Of a stretch of 54,588 nt of DNA, positions 36,301-43,618 are shown piece after piece; the stretch's first letter is position 1; every line of letters begins with the position of its first letter. The position numbers and the translations under genes are program-made. The stretch lies in assembly GCA_017522915.1 (NCBI GenBank), contig JAFWXX010000039.1, positions 1 to 54,588 of the forward strand, in the 5' to 3' direction. The notes below the pieces were generated by a model, which had not been told where the DNA came from, searched no databases, and saw nothing but the letters and a program-made list of their open reading frames with translations. The stretch comes from Bacteroidaceae bacterium. GTDB lineage: Bacteria; Bacteroidota; Bacteroidia; Bacteroidales; Bacteroidaceae.

Positions 36301-36407
36301 GTGAACGCATATCAGTACCTACAAACGGTTTTCCGGCAGGAGTTTATTTCTATATGGGAACGGATGAGGGAGGTTACTGCAAAGCCGGCAAGCTCCTTGT
36401 CAAATGA
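33363..36407 (+). CDS. T9SS-exported Asp-box beta-propeller protein with PKD domain (paralog 2)
   Basis: This protein (1014 residues) is built like the preceding one: signal peptide (ITFAVMQASA), a helical N-terminal part sharing LPAGSPPWMAQLANPHGLDY with the first paralog's PVWMQRIAENPSGVNF, a propeller with at least eight Asp-boxes (TDDKGETW, SSDGGKNW, SADGGASW twice, STDGGASF, SSDGGKTL, TDAGETF, TTDNGATW), a PKD-like domain (YDISLTVTTPGGTDTRKIKG) and a T9SS tail ending GEGGYCKAGKLLVK-like (read GGYCKAGKLLVK). Shared blocks such as GGQGYYDL, CTASATDP and LYRSSDGG against GGQGYFDM, GASATNP and LYRSTEEG show that the two arose by tandem duplication followed by strong divergence. It lies 20 bp upstream of the TonB receptor. 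Confidence 0.88.
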   Translation: MKFKEIIISSLLIITFAVMQASALEKSDSLFTPYKLNYLPAGSPPWMAQLANPHGLDYKAMTDSFEVYLKETPGARYKSRDTKQVVNHFRRFQKAYLPFVQSDGIIRLPSASLYHNDVKKAATEVRMARAKRARAAATGASEQREWKVISPIVTYDYQHKKMSPAQSNIQRFKASRSNPDILYCGSETGLVFRTDDKGETWTPCNDGEWMAGEITTVDVSSYNPDRVLVGAGGVFWISSDGGKNWDDITPERATYARTNSALFHPQDDNIILAGDRAQLWRSADGGASWQRMLAGMVFDIKFSVQNPDVCYVAIEQDYTVKLYKSADGGASWNLLELDGQPLISARIGLSEAPSGADYVYLWACRRNHLSQPGPLYFSGPPLLYKSTDGGASFIVIDPVEQMETVDKNGGQGYYDLVCTASATDPELLLVGIIQLYRSSDGGKTLENVGGYYGRFDLHCDMQCVQTNGVGDTWLSTDGGMIYSNDFFLADAQPKLHGLYASEMWGFDQGWNEDVMVGGRNHNGNMSQLDRYNGVTLSMRGSERPTGYVFLSNPRKVAFSDSENVVMPDDWRDEFVPFLDYWTYPKESSQHGMGLEFDPRYAQCFYIVRGTYDEEYRTLWRTRDDGASFSSVYTFDYPITAFALSRANPDKIVVMTWGTLYFSTDAGETFTMISLPEEMKQSVNYKLALSPVDENEIWVSDSNPGGLWRTTDNGATWEKLDNGLAFPNWEGNVEAHSIGRFFLTGNEKNAAYAIAYTMGYLNESYTTPRGRVLYRDDTTNGWMPFSEGLPKVVNLNRMLPFYKEGVIRLATNNGIWERELVDKVFKPVAQPIILNAGSCDNTLPDYPRTIQLDSYSIVNHNGAEWKWEITPSPLSISADNVRNPVITIESDQTYDISLTVTTPGGTDTRKIKGMIKGSKPVPDTETGIGNSPVLGKELLLPNGNVAKAGENFVFEARELAGSVTLVVYDSSGAVMFRSSAGERISVPTNGFPAGVYFYMGTDEGGYCKAGKLLVK

Positions 36408-36427
36408 CAACCGTTTGAGGTGTTACT

Positions 36428-38632
36428 ATGAAACAGATGCTTTTCTCTTTTTTTCTTTCGCTTATGCCGTTGGCGTTACAGGCGCAGGACAGCCTTTCGG
36501 TACATCTGGGCGAGATTGTGGTCTCTTCGAGCCGGTGGTGTCAGGAGCGCGAGTCGCAGCCTGTAAAAATATCACGCATTTCCTTCGAAGAAGCCAATGC
36601 GTATAATCCTCAGACCGCAGCCGACCTGTTGGGGCTGACAGGAGAGGTATTCATCCAGAAGAGCCAGTATGGCGGAGGCAGCCCTATGATACGTGGCTTT
36701 GCAACCAACAGACTGCTTTACAGTATTGACGGGGTGCGTATGAACAGTGCCATTTTCCGTTCCGGCAATATACAGAATGTGATTTCGCTCGATCCTTTTG
36801 CCATTGAAAGCAGCGAAGTGCTTTTCGGGCCCGGTGCGGTGAGTTACGGAAGCGATGCTATTGGCGGTGCAATGGTCTTCAGAACTCTCGCTCCACTGCT
36901 CGCAAAAGGGAAAAGCCCTGTCGCATACGGCTCGGCTACAATGCGTACGGCAACAGCTTCGAATGAACTGACAGCGCATCTGCATGCCGGGATAGGGTGG
37001 AGGCGTTGGGCTCTCCTCACCAGCTTCACGGCATCTTCGTTCGACGACATGGAACAGGGCAGGCATGGCCCCGAAAAGTATGTGATGCCCTACATTGTTG
37101 TACCTGGTTACAACAAGGACGGTGTGTTTGACGAGGTTGTAGTGAACAACGACAAACGCAAGCAGGCTCCAAGCGGATATTCGCAAATAAACTTCATGCA
37201 GAAGGTGCGCTATGTCCCTTCTGTCAACTGGAACCTTGAATATGCGTTCCATTATAGCCGCACTTCGGACTATGCCCGTTACGACCGTCATCAGCGCATG
37301 CGTGATGGCAAGCCGCGTTATGCCGAATGGGATTACGGCCCGCAGAAATGGATGATGAACCATCTTATGGCAGAGCATGCCGGCGACAATTTTCTTTACG
37401 ACTCCCTGCGTGTGAATGTAGCCCTGCAACGTTTTGAGGAGAGCCGTATCAGCCGTTCTTTGGGCAAGGCCGGCCGCGAGATACAGAGCGAGAAGGTCGA
37501 TGCCTGGAGCGTGAATACCGATTTTCTTAAGAAAGTGTCAAAGGATATCGTTATCTCCTATGGAGCCGAGTATGTGCAGAACAATGTGCGTTCGGCAGGT
37601 GTATGTACAGATGTCGTTACAGGCGAGAACTCTCCCATGGCAGCACGTTACCCCAAGGCTGAATGGTACAGTGCCGGAATATACGCGCAAGGCGAATGGC
37701 ATGTCACCCGCAGGCTTAATCTTGCTGCCGGGTTGCGTTACAACCATTACCGCATCGACAACGACTTCACGAAAGCCGGGTATGAGATTCCTTTTGAACC
37801 TAAGCAGAGTGCCGATGCCGGAAGCGTCAGCGGAAACATCGGAGTCAACTGGCGGCCTTCATACGGCTGGCTGTTCCGCTTGAACTATGCACGTGGCTTC
37901 CGAGCTCCTAACGTCGATGACATGGGCAAACTGTTCGACAGTGTCGATGGCTGCGTTACAGTGCCTAACCCGTCACTGAAACCGGAATATGCCGACAATG
38001 TCGAAATTGGCATTGCAAAGCGTTTCGGCAATAAGTTTGAAGCAAGTTTGACAGCCTATTATACCCGTCTCGACAATGCCATTGTTCGCCGTGATTTCAC
38101 CTTCAACGGCAGTGCTGTTATGATATATCAAGGCAATGAATGCCTTGTGCAGGCATTGCAGAATGCGGCTGTTGCAAGAGTATGGGGCGTGCAGGGGACA
38201 CTGGATGCCAAGTTCGCAAAGCACTTCTATGCTATGGCGCGTGTCAGCTGGCAGCGTGGCCGCGAAGAGCTCGACAACGGAGAGATATCGCCCTCTCGTC
38301 ATGCTGCGCCACTCTTCGGAAAAGTTACGTTCGGGTTCGATAACGGCCGATTCTGTGCGGAAGCGTTCACTCAGTTTCAAGCGGAGTGCAGTGCCGAGGA
38401 TATGCCCGAAGAGGAAAAGGAAAAAACCGAATTCTACGCCCTTGATGCTGCAGGGAATGTATATTCTCCGGCATGGGTAACATTTAACTTGCGCGCATCG
38501 TACAAACTTACAAAAGGTCTTTCTCTCAATGCAACCTTTGAGAATATCACCGACCGCCGCTACCGCCCCTACAGCTGCGGCATAAGTGCCCCCGGCAGGA
38601 ACGTTACGATAAGTGTGACATATACTCTTTGA
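36428..38632 (+). CDS. TonB-dependent outer-membrane receptor, hemoglobin/transferrin-receptor-like family
   Basis: This 734-residue receptor has a signal peptide (LFSFFLSLMPLALQAQ), a plug domain (SLSVHLGEIVVSSSR, then MIRGFATNRLLYSIDGVRMNSAIF in pieces and FGPGAVSYGSDAIGG) and a 22-strand barrel that ends with the aromatic C-terminal motif NVTISVTYTL. There is no N-terminal carboxypeptidase-like extension, so it is not a SusC protein. The FRAP motif (RGFRAPNVDDMGKLF) and an NPNL-like motif (VPNPSLKPEYADNVEIG) fit the heme/hemoglobin receptor group, but the segment between them lacks the His that heme receptors usually carry. The substrate therefore stays open. It is the third gene of the propeller operon and ends at a good terminator. 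Confidence 0.9.
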   Translation: MKQMLFSFFLSLMPLALQAQDSLSVHLGEIVVSSSRWCQERESQPVKISRISFEEANAYNPQTAADLLGLTGEVFIQKSQYGGGSPMIRGFATNRLLYSIDGVRMNSAIFRSGNIQNVISLDPFAIESSEVLFGPGAVSYGSDAIGGAMVFRTLAPLLAKGKSPVAYGSATMRTATASNELTAHLHAGIGWRRWALLTSFTASSFDDMEQGRHGPEKYVMPYIVVPGYNKDGVFDEVVVNNDKRKQAPSGYSQINFMQKVRYVPSVNWNLEYAFHYSRTSDYARYDRHQRMRDGKPRYAEWDYGPQKWMMNHLMAEHAGDNFLYDSLRVNVALQRFEESRISRSLGKAGREIQSEKVDAWSVNTDFLKKVSKDIVISYGAEYVQNNVRSAGVCTDVVTGENSPMAARYPKAEWYSAGIYAQGEWHVTRRLNLAAGLRYNHYRIDNDFTKAGYEIPFEPKQSADAGSVSGNIGVNWRPSYGWLFRLNYARGFRAPNVDDMGKLFDSVDGCVTVPNPSLKPEYADNVEIGIAKRFGNKFEASLTAYYTRLDNAIVRRDFTFNGSAVMIYQGNECLVQALQNAAVARVWGVQGTLDAKFAKHFYAMARVSWQRGREELDNGEISPSRHAAPLFGKVTFGFDNGRFCAEAFTQFQAECSAEDMPEEEKEKTEFYALDAAGNVYSPAWVTFNLRASYKLTKGLSLNATFENITDRRYRPYSCGISAPGRNVTISVTYTL

Positions 38633-38643
38633 TCCGGATTCGT

Positions 38644-38677
38644 AATTCCTCGCACCGTAGCGCGAGGAATTTTTATA
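38644..38677 (+). terminator. Terminator after the TonB receptor gene
   Basis: AATTCCTCGC (38644-38653) pairs perfectly with GCGAGGAATT (38662-38671) around an 8-nt loop, followed by TTTATAT. It lies 12 bp past the stop. Confidence 0.85.
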
Positions 38678-38739
38678 TATAACAGCTCTTGAATGTACTG
38701 CGCCTTTGTACTTATATCTATTTTGACTATATTAGCACC

Positions 38740-39603
38740 ATGCAAAAAAAGATACTGGTAACAGGAGCAAGCGGCTTTGTGGGGAGCCGTTTTGTCGAGA
38801 GGTGGAGATATGATTTCTCTCTGCTCATGCCGTCGCATGCCGAACTTGACATAACCGATGAGGCTTCGGTGGATAGCTATTTGCTGCATAACACTCCCGA
38901 TGTTGTGCTGCATCTTGCTGCATTGTCCAATACATGGTACTGCGAACAGCACCCCGAAGAGAGCTATAAGGTAAATGTCGAGGGGACTTGCAATCTTGCA
39001 CGGGCTGCGATGCTTCATGGTGCAAAGTTCGTTTTCTTTTCAAGCGACCAGATATATAACGGGAACCTGGAGTGTGGCCCACTAAGTGAGGATGTGCCCG
39101 TAATGCCCGAAAATGTATATGGCAAGCATAAGCTCGAAGCAGAGCGAAGGGCTATGGAACTTAACCCCGCTACTGTGGCCCTGCGTGCAACGTGGATGTA
39201 CGATAAACCGCGTGAAGGTATGCCGTTGCACAATAACTTTGTGCAGCTTATTGCAGCTTCGGTAAATGAGCGTCGTCCCATCATGTTCCCGGTGCGCGAA
39301 TATCGCGGCATAACATGGGTGAAAGAAGCTGTGGAGTTCTTGCCGGCAGCGTTCGGGTTGCCGGGCGGTGTGTACAACTATGGTGCTGGGAATTCGATGA
39401 ATACGTATGAGACTGCATGCTGTTATTGCGAGATGCTTGCCGGTTTGCAGTCGGGAGCCCTCTTGCAACCCGACTATGAACGCTATCCCGGCCACGAACG
39501 CAACCTTTCGATGTCAACCGACAAGATTTTCCGCGCTTCGGGCGGTACTGTATTTTTCAGCACTACTATGGACGGATTGAGGCTATTTCATTCAATGCTG
39601 TAG
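38740..39603 (+). CDS. NAD(P)-dependent epimerase/reductase, RmlD-like SDR
   Basis: This 287-residue extended SDR starts MQKKILVTGASGFVGSRFVE, with the Rossmann glycine motif TGASGFVG. It has DITDEASVDSYL, the HLAALSNTWYCEQHPE segment of dTDP-4-dehydrorhamnose reductase-like proteins (binding of the nucleotide and Cys near 65), FFSSDQIYNG and the catalytic YGKHKLE (Tyr and Lys). The same fold includes the dTDP-rhamnose branch enzyme RmlD and MAT2B-type proteins; with no neighbouring sugar-nucleotide genes, the substrate is not assigned. A start 17 codons upstream is rejected because that extension is not conserved in form. The gene converges with DUF4250, one base apart. Confidence 0.85.
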   Translation: MQKKILVTGASGFVGSRFVERWRYDFSLLMPSHAELDITDEASVDSYLLHNTPDVVLHLAALSNTWYCEQHPEESYKVNVEGTCNLARAAMLHGAKFVFFSSDQIYNGNLECGPLSEDVPVMPENVYGKHKLEAERRAMELNPATVALRATWMYDKPREGMPLHNNFVQLIAASVNERRPIMFPVREYRGITWVKEAVEFLPAAFGLPGGVYNYGAGNSMNTYETACCYCEMLAGLQSGALLQPDYERYPGHERNLSMSTDKIFRASGGTVFFSTTMDGLRLFHSML

Positions 39604-39604
39604 C

Positions 39605-39781
39605 CTACCAGAACTTATTGTATTTCTCGCTGTATTCGAACCCGGCCTGCATAAGCTTCTCTTCAAGTTCCTTGCGGTTGATGTCAAGGTCTGAGCATAG
39701 TTCGTCGAGCGACCGGTAACGGTCGCGCAGGTACATGTTTACGGTGCTGAACAGCATCATGGGATCATTTGGCAGTTCCAT
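39605..39781 (-). CDS. DUF4250 small protein
   Basis: This is a 58-residue protein starting MELPNDPMMLFSTVNMYLRD and ending EYSEKYNKFW. The N-terminal MELPNDPMMLFSTVN block and C-terminal YNKFW are the signature of DUF4250, a short helical family common in Bacteroidales and Firmicutes. The spacing SLDELCSDLDINRKELEEKL looks like a helix-turn-helix. Function is unknown. It is convergent with the SDR gene and has about 150 bp of A/T-rich DNA upstream with room for a promoter. It falls below common gene-length cut-offs and is easy to miss. Confidence 0.88.
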   Translation of the reverse strand: MELPNDPMMLFSTVNMYLRDRYRSLDELCSDLDINRKELEEKLMQAGFEYSEKYNKFW

Positions 39782-39930
39782 AAAAGATTTCTTTCGGCGA
39801 AGATAACGAAATTTTGGCTCGGAATCAATCCTTCTTTTCTATCGGTATTGTTTTTTGAAATAAAAACAGCCCCTAAACTTAAAATAAGGACTTGTCGCCC
39901 AGCATAAAGGAAAGAGTCACGGCAACGGAA

Positions 39931-40464
39931 CTATTGGTTATAATCGTAAAACTCATTAACATATCTCCATGATAATACGAACTCCTCAGTCATATCACGG
40001 ATAATATAAAACTTGCGTTTTTTTACTACATGGAACTTTGCATCATTGCGGGCACGTTTTATTAAATTCTTTTCACTGCAGAAATATGAACCTTTTTCAT
40101 CGTCGCTTGCCATAAGCAAGGAAATCTTGTAAACAAGTTTCTCGTCTTTCCAGAAATGTATGCTTTCTTCATCATATTTTCTAAGGTCCACCTCTTTAAG
40201 CCAATAACAACTTTTTATGTAATTATAAGCATCTATGTTTTTATCGGACAAGTAGTAATCAACATAAACCATTGTATCCCACTCGACAGGCACAACCTCG
40301 GCAAAGTCAACGACGCAGTTCGTGGTGTCCTTGCCGGCACTTTTCCAATTCTCCCAATGGATTCCCATCATGCGGTCCAGCGTCTCCTTTTCACTCTCGA
40401 ACAGACGGTTGCATCCGCATAACAGCATCATCGATGCAAAAACAAAAACCAATCCTTTTTTCAT
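39931..40464 (-). CDS. Small lipoprotein, possible immunity protein
   Basis: The 177-residue protein starts MKKGLVFVFASMMLLCGC, a lipoprotein signal with C18 as the likely lipidated Cys. The mature part is acidic/aromatic (WENWKSAGKD, YYLSDKNIDAYNYI, KLVYKISLLMAS) with no recognised domain. Its ATG overlaps the stop of the upstream DUF6973-like gene by one base (TAATG), the tight coupling expected of a toxin and its immunity partner or of an enzyme and chaperone. The pairing is the only functional clue. Confidence 0.75.
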   Translation of the reverse strand: MKKGLVFVFASMMLLCGCNRLFESEKETLDRMMGIHWENWKSAGKDTTNCVVDFAEVVPVEWDTMVYVDYYLSDKNIDAYNYIKSCYWLKEVDLRKYDEESIHFWKDEKLVYKISLLMASDDEKGSYFCSEKNLIKRARNDAKFHVVKKRKFYIIRDMTEEFVLSWRYVNEFYDYNQ

Positions 40465-41123
40465 TATCTTCCGTTATTGTCTAAACCTATAAATTTATTA
40501 TACATGGCATTGTAAACATCATCAGATATTCTCCTCTTTACAACATGCCACATACCATCGTTGCCTTTCTCGTAAGTGAAAAGCCCGTTTTGCCAAAACT
40601 CTCTTAAGGCAATCAAGGCTATTCCCTTTCTGTCAAGACGTTTGTTGTTTGTTCCAATCCTTCTCCCTATCTCGTTGTTCAACAAGTCTGTAACCATATC
40701 GGCGTCAGCTTCATTGGCAAAAGACCTTCTGTCGATATTGGTATATGGCCTTGTTTCATGCGACATTGCAGCGTCGTATGCCACTTGAGGATTGTACTGC
40801 GATGCAAGCACTGCCTGCCATATCGTATGTCTCATGGCATTTCCAGATTGACTAATATACGATATATTTTTGTAATTTTTACTTGCGTTTCTAAAATATT
40901 CATCAACTTCTCCTGCAAATCTGTTCGAAACGCTCGAAAGATTGTTGCTGTCGTTTATTCTCGGCCCAATATCAATTGCAGCAGCCATGTGTACAGGGCT
41001 CTTGAATGGGAATGCCAACTCTCTCAGTATCTTATAGTCCATGAGTTTTTCATATGCTTTGGCAAAAGGCGAGGTCAAGGAGTTCCTATTCCCTTTTTCT
41101 TCTCCTGCTGAACTTTCTGCCAC
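40464..41123 (-). CDS. DUF6973-like protein, candidate toxin or hydrolase
   Basis: The 219-residue frame begins at GTG and may lack its natural N-terminus. The core has GNAMRHTIWQA (H99), a second His-Glu (SHE, H122) and ADADMVTDLLNNEIGRRIG (Asp 140, 142 and 146 region), the pattern of DUF6973-type domains (NAxRHxxW ... HE ... D..NNxxGRxIG). Regular His/Asp/Glu spacing suggests a metal-dependent hydrolase, but no activity is established. No signal peptide is seen. It is followed by a small lipoprotein with a one-base overlap. Immediately upstream and overlapping, a different frame reads as a plausible N-terminal extension, so the gene may be frameshifted. Confidence 0.6.
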   Translation of the reverse strand: MAESSAGEEKGNRNSLTSPFAKAYEKLMDYKILRELAFPFKSPVHMAAAIDIGPRINDSNNLSSVSNRFAGEVDEYFRNASKNYKNISYISQSGNAMRHTIWQAVLASQYNPQVAYDAAMSHETRPYTNIDRRSFANEADADMVTDLLNNEIGRRIGTNNKRLDRKGIALIALREFWQNGLFTYEKGNDGMWHVVKRRISDDVYNAMYNKFIGLDNNGR

Positions 41124-41194
41124 GGATTTGTGCTTTCGGAGTTTAGCTTGCTTGTTGCCTTTGCAAGTTCACTGCGTTCCTTCTTCTCGTTCAT
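41075..41194 (-). pseudogene. Out-of-frame N-terminal fragment of the DUF6973-like gene
   Basis: From the ATG at 41194 a 39-codon frame reads MNEKKERSELAKATSK, then LNSESTNPWQKVQQEKKKG, and stops at 41075. The frame is also open upstream of the ATG as far as the dnaK terminator. Its composition (Lys/Glu-rich, protein-like) and the way a -1 shift near AAGAAAAAGG (about 41090-41100) would join it to NSLTSPFAKAYEKL suggest one gene broken by a single-base loss. The fit is a reading by eye; no homolog was consulted. Confidence 0.4.
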
Positions 41195-41252
41195 GTGGCT
41201 TGTCTCCAAACCGGTGATGCTGTCCGGCTGTATTCCTGCTTTGTGAAAATCA

Positions 41253-41287
41253 CAAACGGAGCGACAAGTGCATTGTCGCTCCGTTTG
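41253..41287 (-). terminator. dnaK terminator
   Basis: CAAACGGAGCGACAA (41253-41267) and TTGTCGCTCCGTTTG (41273-41287) are perfect 15-bp inverted arms around a 5-nt loop. On the minus strand it lies 18 bp past the dnaK stop and runs into TGATTTTC. Confidence 0.85.
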
Positions 41288-41305
41288 AATTAATATACAG
41301 TTCTG

Positions 41306-43219
41306 TTACTTTACTTCCTCGAACTCAGCATCCTGAACGTCGCTGTTGTCCTGCTGGCTGCTCTGCTGCTGGTTGCCTGCATCGTACTGCTGGCCGCCCT
41401 GTGCGCCCTGTGCGCCGCTCTGTGCATACATCTCTGCACTTGCTGCCTGCCATGCGCTGTTCAGTTCTGCTGTTGCAGCGTCTATAGCAGCAATGTCCTG
41501 TGCCTTGTGTGCCTCTTCGAGCTTCTGTACTGCAGCTTCAATAGGAGCCTTCTTGGCGGCAGGAATCTTGTCGCCGAGCTCACTCAGCTGGTTCTTGGTC
41601 TGGAATACCATTGAATCGGCCTGGTTGAGCTTGTCAATCTTCTCACGCTCTTTCTTGTCTGCATCGGCATTAGCCTCAGCCTCAGCCTTCATGCGTTCTA
41701 TCTCGTCCTTGCTCAGACCCGAAGATGCCTCGATGCGGATTGCCTGCTCCTTGCCGGTAGCCTTGTCCTTTGCCGATACCTTAAGGATACCGTTGGCGTC
41801 GATGTCGAATGTAACCTCAATCTGAGGAACACCGCGGCGTGCCGGAGCAATGCCTGTAAGGTTGAACTGGCCGATAGACTTGTTCTGGTTAGCCATAGGA
41901 CGCTCGCCCTGAAGAACGTGGATTGTTACCTCGGTCTGGTTGTCGGCTGCAGTAGAGAATGTCTCGCTCTTCTTGCATGGGATTGTGGTGTTGGCGTCGA
42001 TGAGCTTTGTCATTACACCGCCCAATGTCTCGATACCCATTGAAAGCGGAGTAACGTCGAGAAGCACAATGTCGCCTACGCCGCCCTCTTTATTGAGGAT
42101 AGCACCCTGGATTGCAGCACCTACTGCTACTACCTCGTCCGGGTTAACGCCCTTTGAAGGTGCCTTGCCGAAGAATTCCTCTACAATCTGCTGTACGGCC
42201 GGGATACGTGTAGAACCTCCTACAAGGATAACCTCGTCGATGTCAGCATTGTTGAGTCCTGCATCGCTCATAGCCTTCTTGCATGGCTCAAGACAAGCCT
42301 GTATGAGGTTGTGTGCCAATGACTCGAATTTAGCGCGTGTCAAAGTCTTTACAAGGTGCTTTGGCATGCCGTTTACGGCTGTGATATAAGGGAGGTTGAT
42401 CTCGGTAGATGTTGTCGATGACAATTCAATCTTCGCCTTCTCGGCTGCCTCCTTGAGACGCTGGAGAGCCATCGGGTCAGCCTTCAGGTCTGCACCCTCT
42501 TCTGCCTTGAACTCATTTGCAAGCCAGTCTATGATTACCTGGTCGAAGTCGTCGCCGCCGAGGTGTGTGTCACCGTTGGTAGAGAGAACCTCGAACACGC
42601 CGCCTCCGAACTCAAGAATAGATATATCGAATGTACCGCCACCGAGGTCGAATACAGCAATCTTCATATCCTTGTTTGCCTTGTCAACACCGTATGCAAG
42701 TGCGGCTGCTGTAGGCTCGTTTACTATACGCTTTACCTCAAGGCCTGCAATCTGTCCGGCCTCCTTTGTTGCCTGACGCTGTGAGTCGCTGAAGTATGCA
42801 GGAACTGTGATGACAGCCTCTGTAACCTCTTGTCCGAGGAAATCCTCTGCAGTTTTCTTCATCTTCTGAAGAATCATAGCCGAAATCTCCTGCGGAGTAT
42901 ATTTGCGGCCGTCGATGTCAACGCGTGGCATGTTGTTCTCCTCAACTACTTTGTAAGGTACGCGTGAAATCTCCTTGCTTACCTGCGCCCAATTCTCACC
43001 CATGAAACGCTTGATAGAGAAAATAGTGCGCTGAGGGTTGGTGACAGCCTGACGCTTCGCAGGGTCGCCTACCTTGCGCTCACCGTTGCCGTCGAATGCA
43101 ACGATTGAAGGGGTAGTGCGCTTGCCCTCGCTGTTGGTGATAACTACGGGCTCGTTGCCCTCAAAAACCGCTACGCATGAGTTGGTTGTACCCAAGTCAA
43201 TTCCAATAATCTTTCCCAT
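41306..43219 (-). CDS. dnaK: Chaperone DnaK (Hsp70)
   Basis: DnaK is the ATP-driven Hsp70 that binds exposed hydrophobic peptides with DnaJ and GrpE. The 637-residue protein starts [21 protein letters not shown] (phosphate 1 motif GIDLGTTNS). It has [60 protein letters not shown], the linker [17 protein letters not shown], the substrate-binding beta domain and a Gln/Gly-rich C-terminal tail ending EFEEVK. It is monocistronic here: dnaJ and grpE are not adjacent. Control is likely through a -24/-12 promoter and repeated GACATTTTGTC-type sites upstream, rather than a CIRCE operator, which is absent. Confidence 0.98.
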   Translation of the reverse strand: MGKIIGIDLGTTNSCVAVFEGNEPVVITNSEGKRTTPSIVAFDGNGERKVGDPAKRQAVTNPQRTIFSIKRFMGENWAQVSKEISRVPYKVVEENNMPRVDIDGRKYTPQEISAMILQKMKKTAEDFLGQEVTEAVITVPAYFSDSQRQATKEAGQIAGLEVKRIVNEPTAAALAYGVDKANKDMKIAVFDLGGGTFDISILEFGGGVFEVLSTNGDTHLGGDDFDQVIIDWLANEFKAEEGADLKADPMALQRLKEAAEKAKIELSSTTSTEINLPYITAVNGMPKHLVKTLTRAKFESLAHNLIQACLEPCKKAMSDAGLNNADIDEVILVGGSTRIPAVQQIVEEFFGKAPSKGVNPDEVVAVGAAIQGAILNKEGGVGDIVLLDVTPLSMGIETLGGVMTKLIDANTTIPCKKSETFSTAADNQTEVTIHVLQGERPMANQNKSIGQFNLTGIAPARRGVPQIEVTFDIDANGILKVSAKDKATGKEQAIRIEASSGLSKDEIERMKAEAEANADADKKEREKIDKLNQADSMVFQTKNQLSELGDKIPAAKKAPIEAAVQKLEEAHKAQDIAAIDAATAELNSAWQAASAEMYAQSGAQGAQGGQQYDAGNQQQSSQQDNSDVQDAEFEEVK

Positions 43220-43293
43220 AATTCTATTGTTTTTTTTTATTTGTTATTGTTCAAAAATCAGGTCGGGGCGTCTGTCGCCTCCGTAAGATATAG

Positions 43294-43309
43294 AACAAAG
43301 TGCGTGCCA
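43294..43309 (-). promoter_or_regulatory. -24/-12 (sigma-54-like) promoter of dnaK
   Basis: Minus strand: TGGCAC (43309-43304), five bases (GCACT), TTGTT (43298-43294). The -24 GG box and spacing fit RpoN promoters; the -12 GC is GT, a mismatch. The predicted leader is about 65 nt. Upstream activator-like repeats strengthen the call. Confidence 0.5.
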
Positions 43310-43376
43310 AAGGGTTTTTCTATTGCTTAACTTTGTCATGCTTTGCCTCTATGTCCTGTTTTTACAATTTTTGTGC

Positions 43377-43400
43377 GACAAAATGGCAGACAAAATGTCA
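43377..43400 (-). promoter_or_regulatory. Two direct 12-bp activator-like repeats upstream of dnaK
   Basis: On the minus strand TGACATTTTGTC (43400-43389) is directly followed by TGCCATTTTGTC (43388-43377), differing at one base. They lie 70-90 bp upstream of the -24 box, the usual position for sigma-54 enhancer sites. GACATTTTGTC is identical to the palindrome upstream of rsfS. Confidence 0.5.
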
Positions 43401-43471
43401 TGTTTATGTTTCGGCTATTCCGGAATCGTCAGTCTGTACGTTTTTTCATCTTTTATTAAGGGTGTGATTCG

Positions 43472-43502
43472 TTGCATTTTCCCTTTTTTTATACTACTTT
43501 TG
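43472..43502 (+). promoter_or_regulatory. Promoter of carboxynorspermidine synthase gene
   Basis: TTG (43472-43474), a 20-bp spacer and TACTTTTG (43495-43502) match the Bacteroidota primary promoter exactly. It leaves a leader of about 110 nt before the ATG at 43619; no known riboswitch class was recognised in the leader. Confidence 0.7.
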
Positions 43503-43618
43503 TGAAATGTACATTGGGGTAAACCGGAGAGTCGGAAAAGAAGACGCGGTTCTGCGGTGTGCAAGCAATTTTGAACAATAGAATTAAGATATTTATCAAC
43601 TTTTAATCGTTCAGTAAA

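Noticed and set aside
41085..41105. Programmed -1 frameshift signal in the DUF6973-like gene
   Set aside because: The run GAAAAAG would require a mismatch in the P site and no stimulatory hairpin is evident; a plain indel explains the data better.
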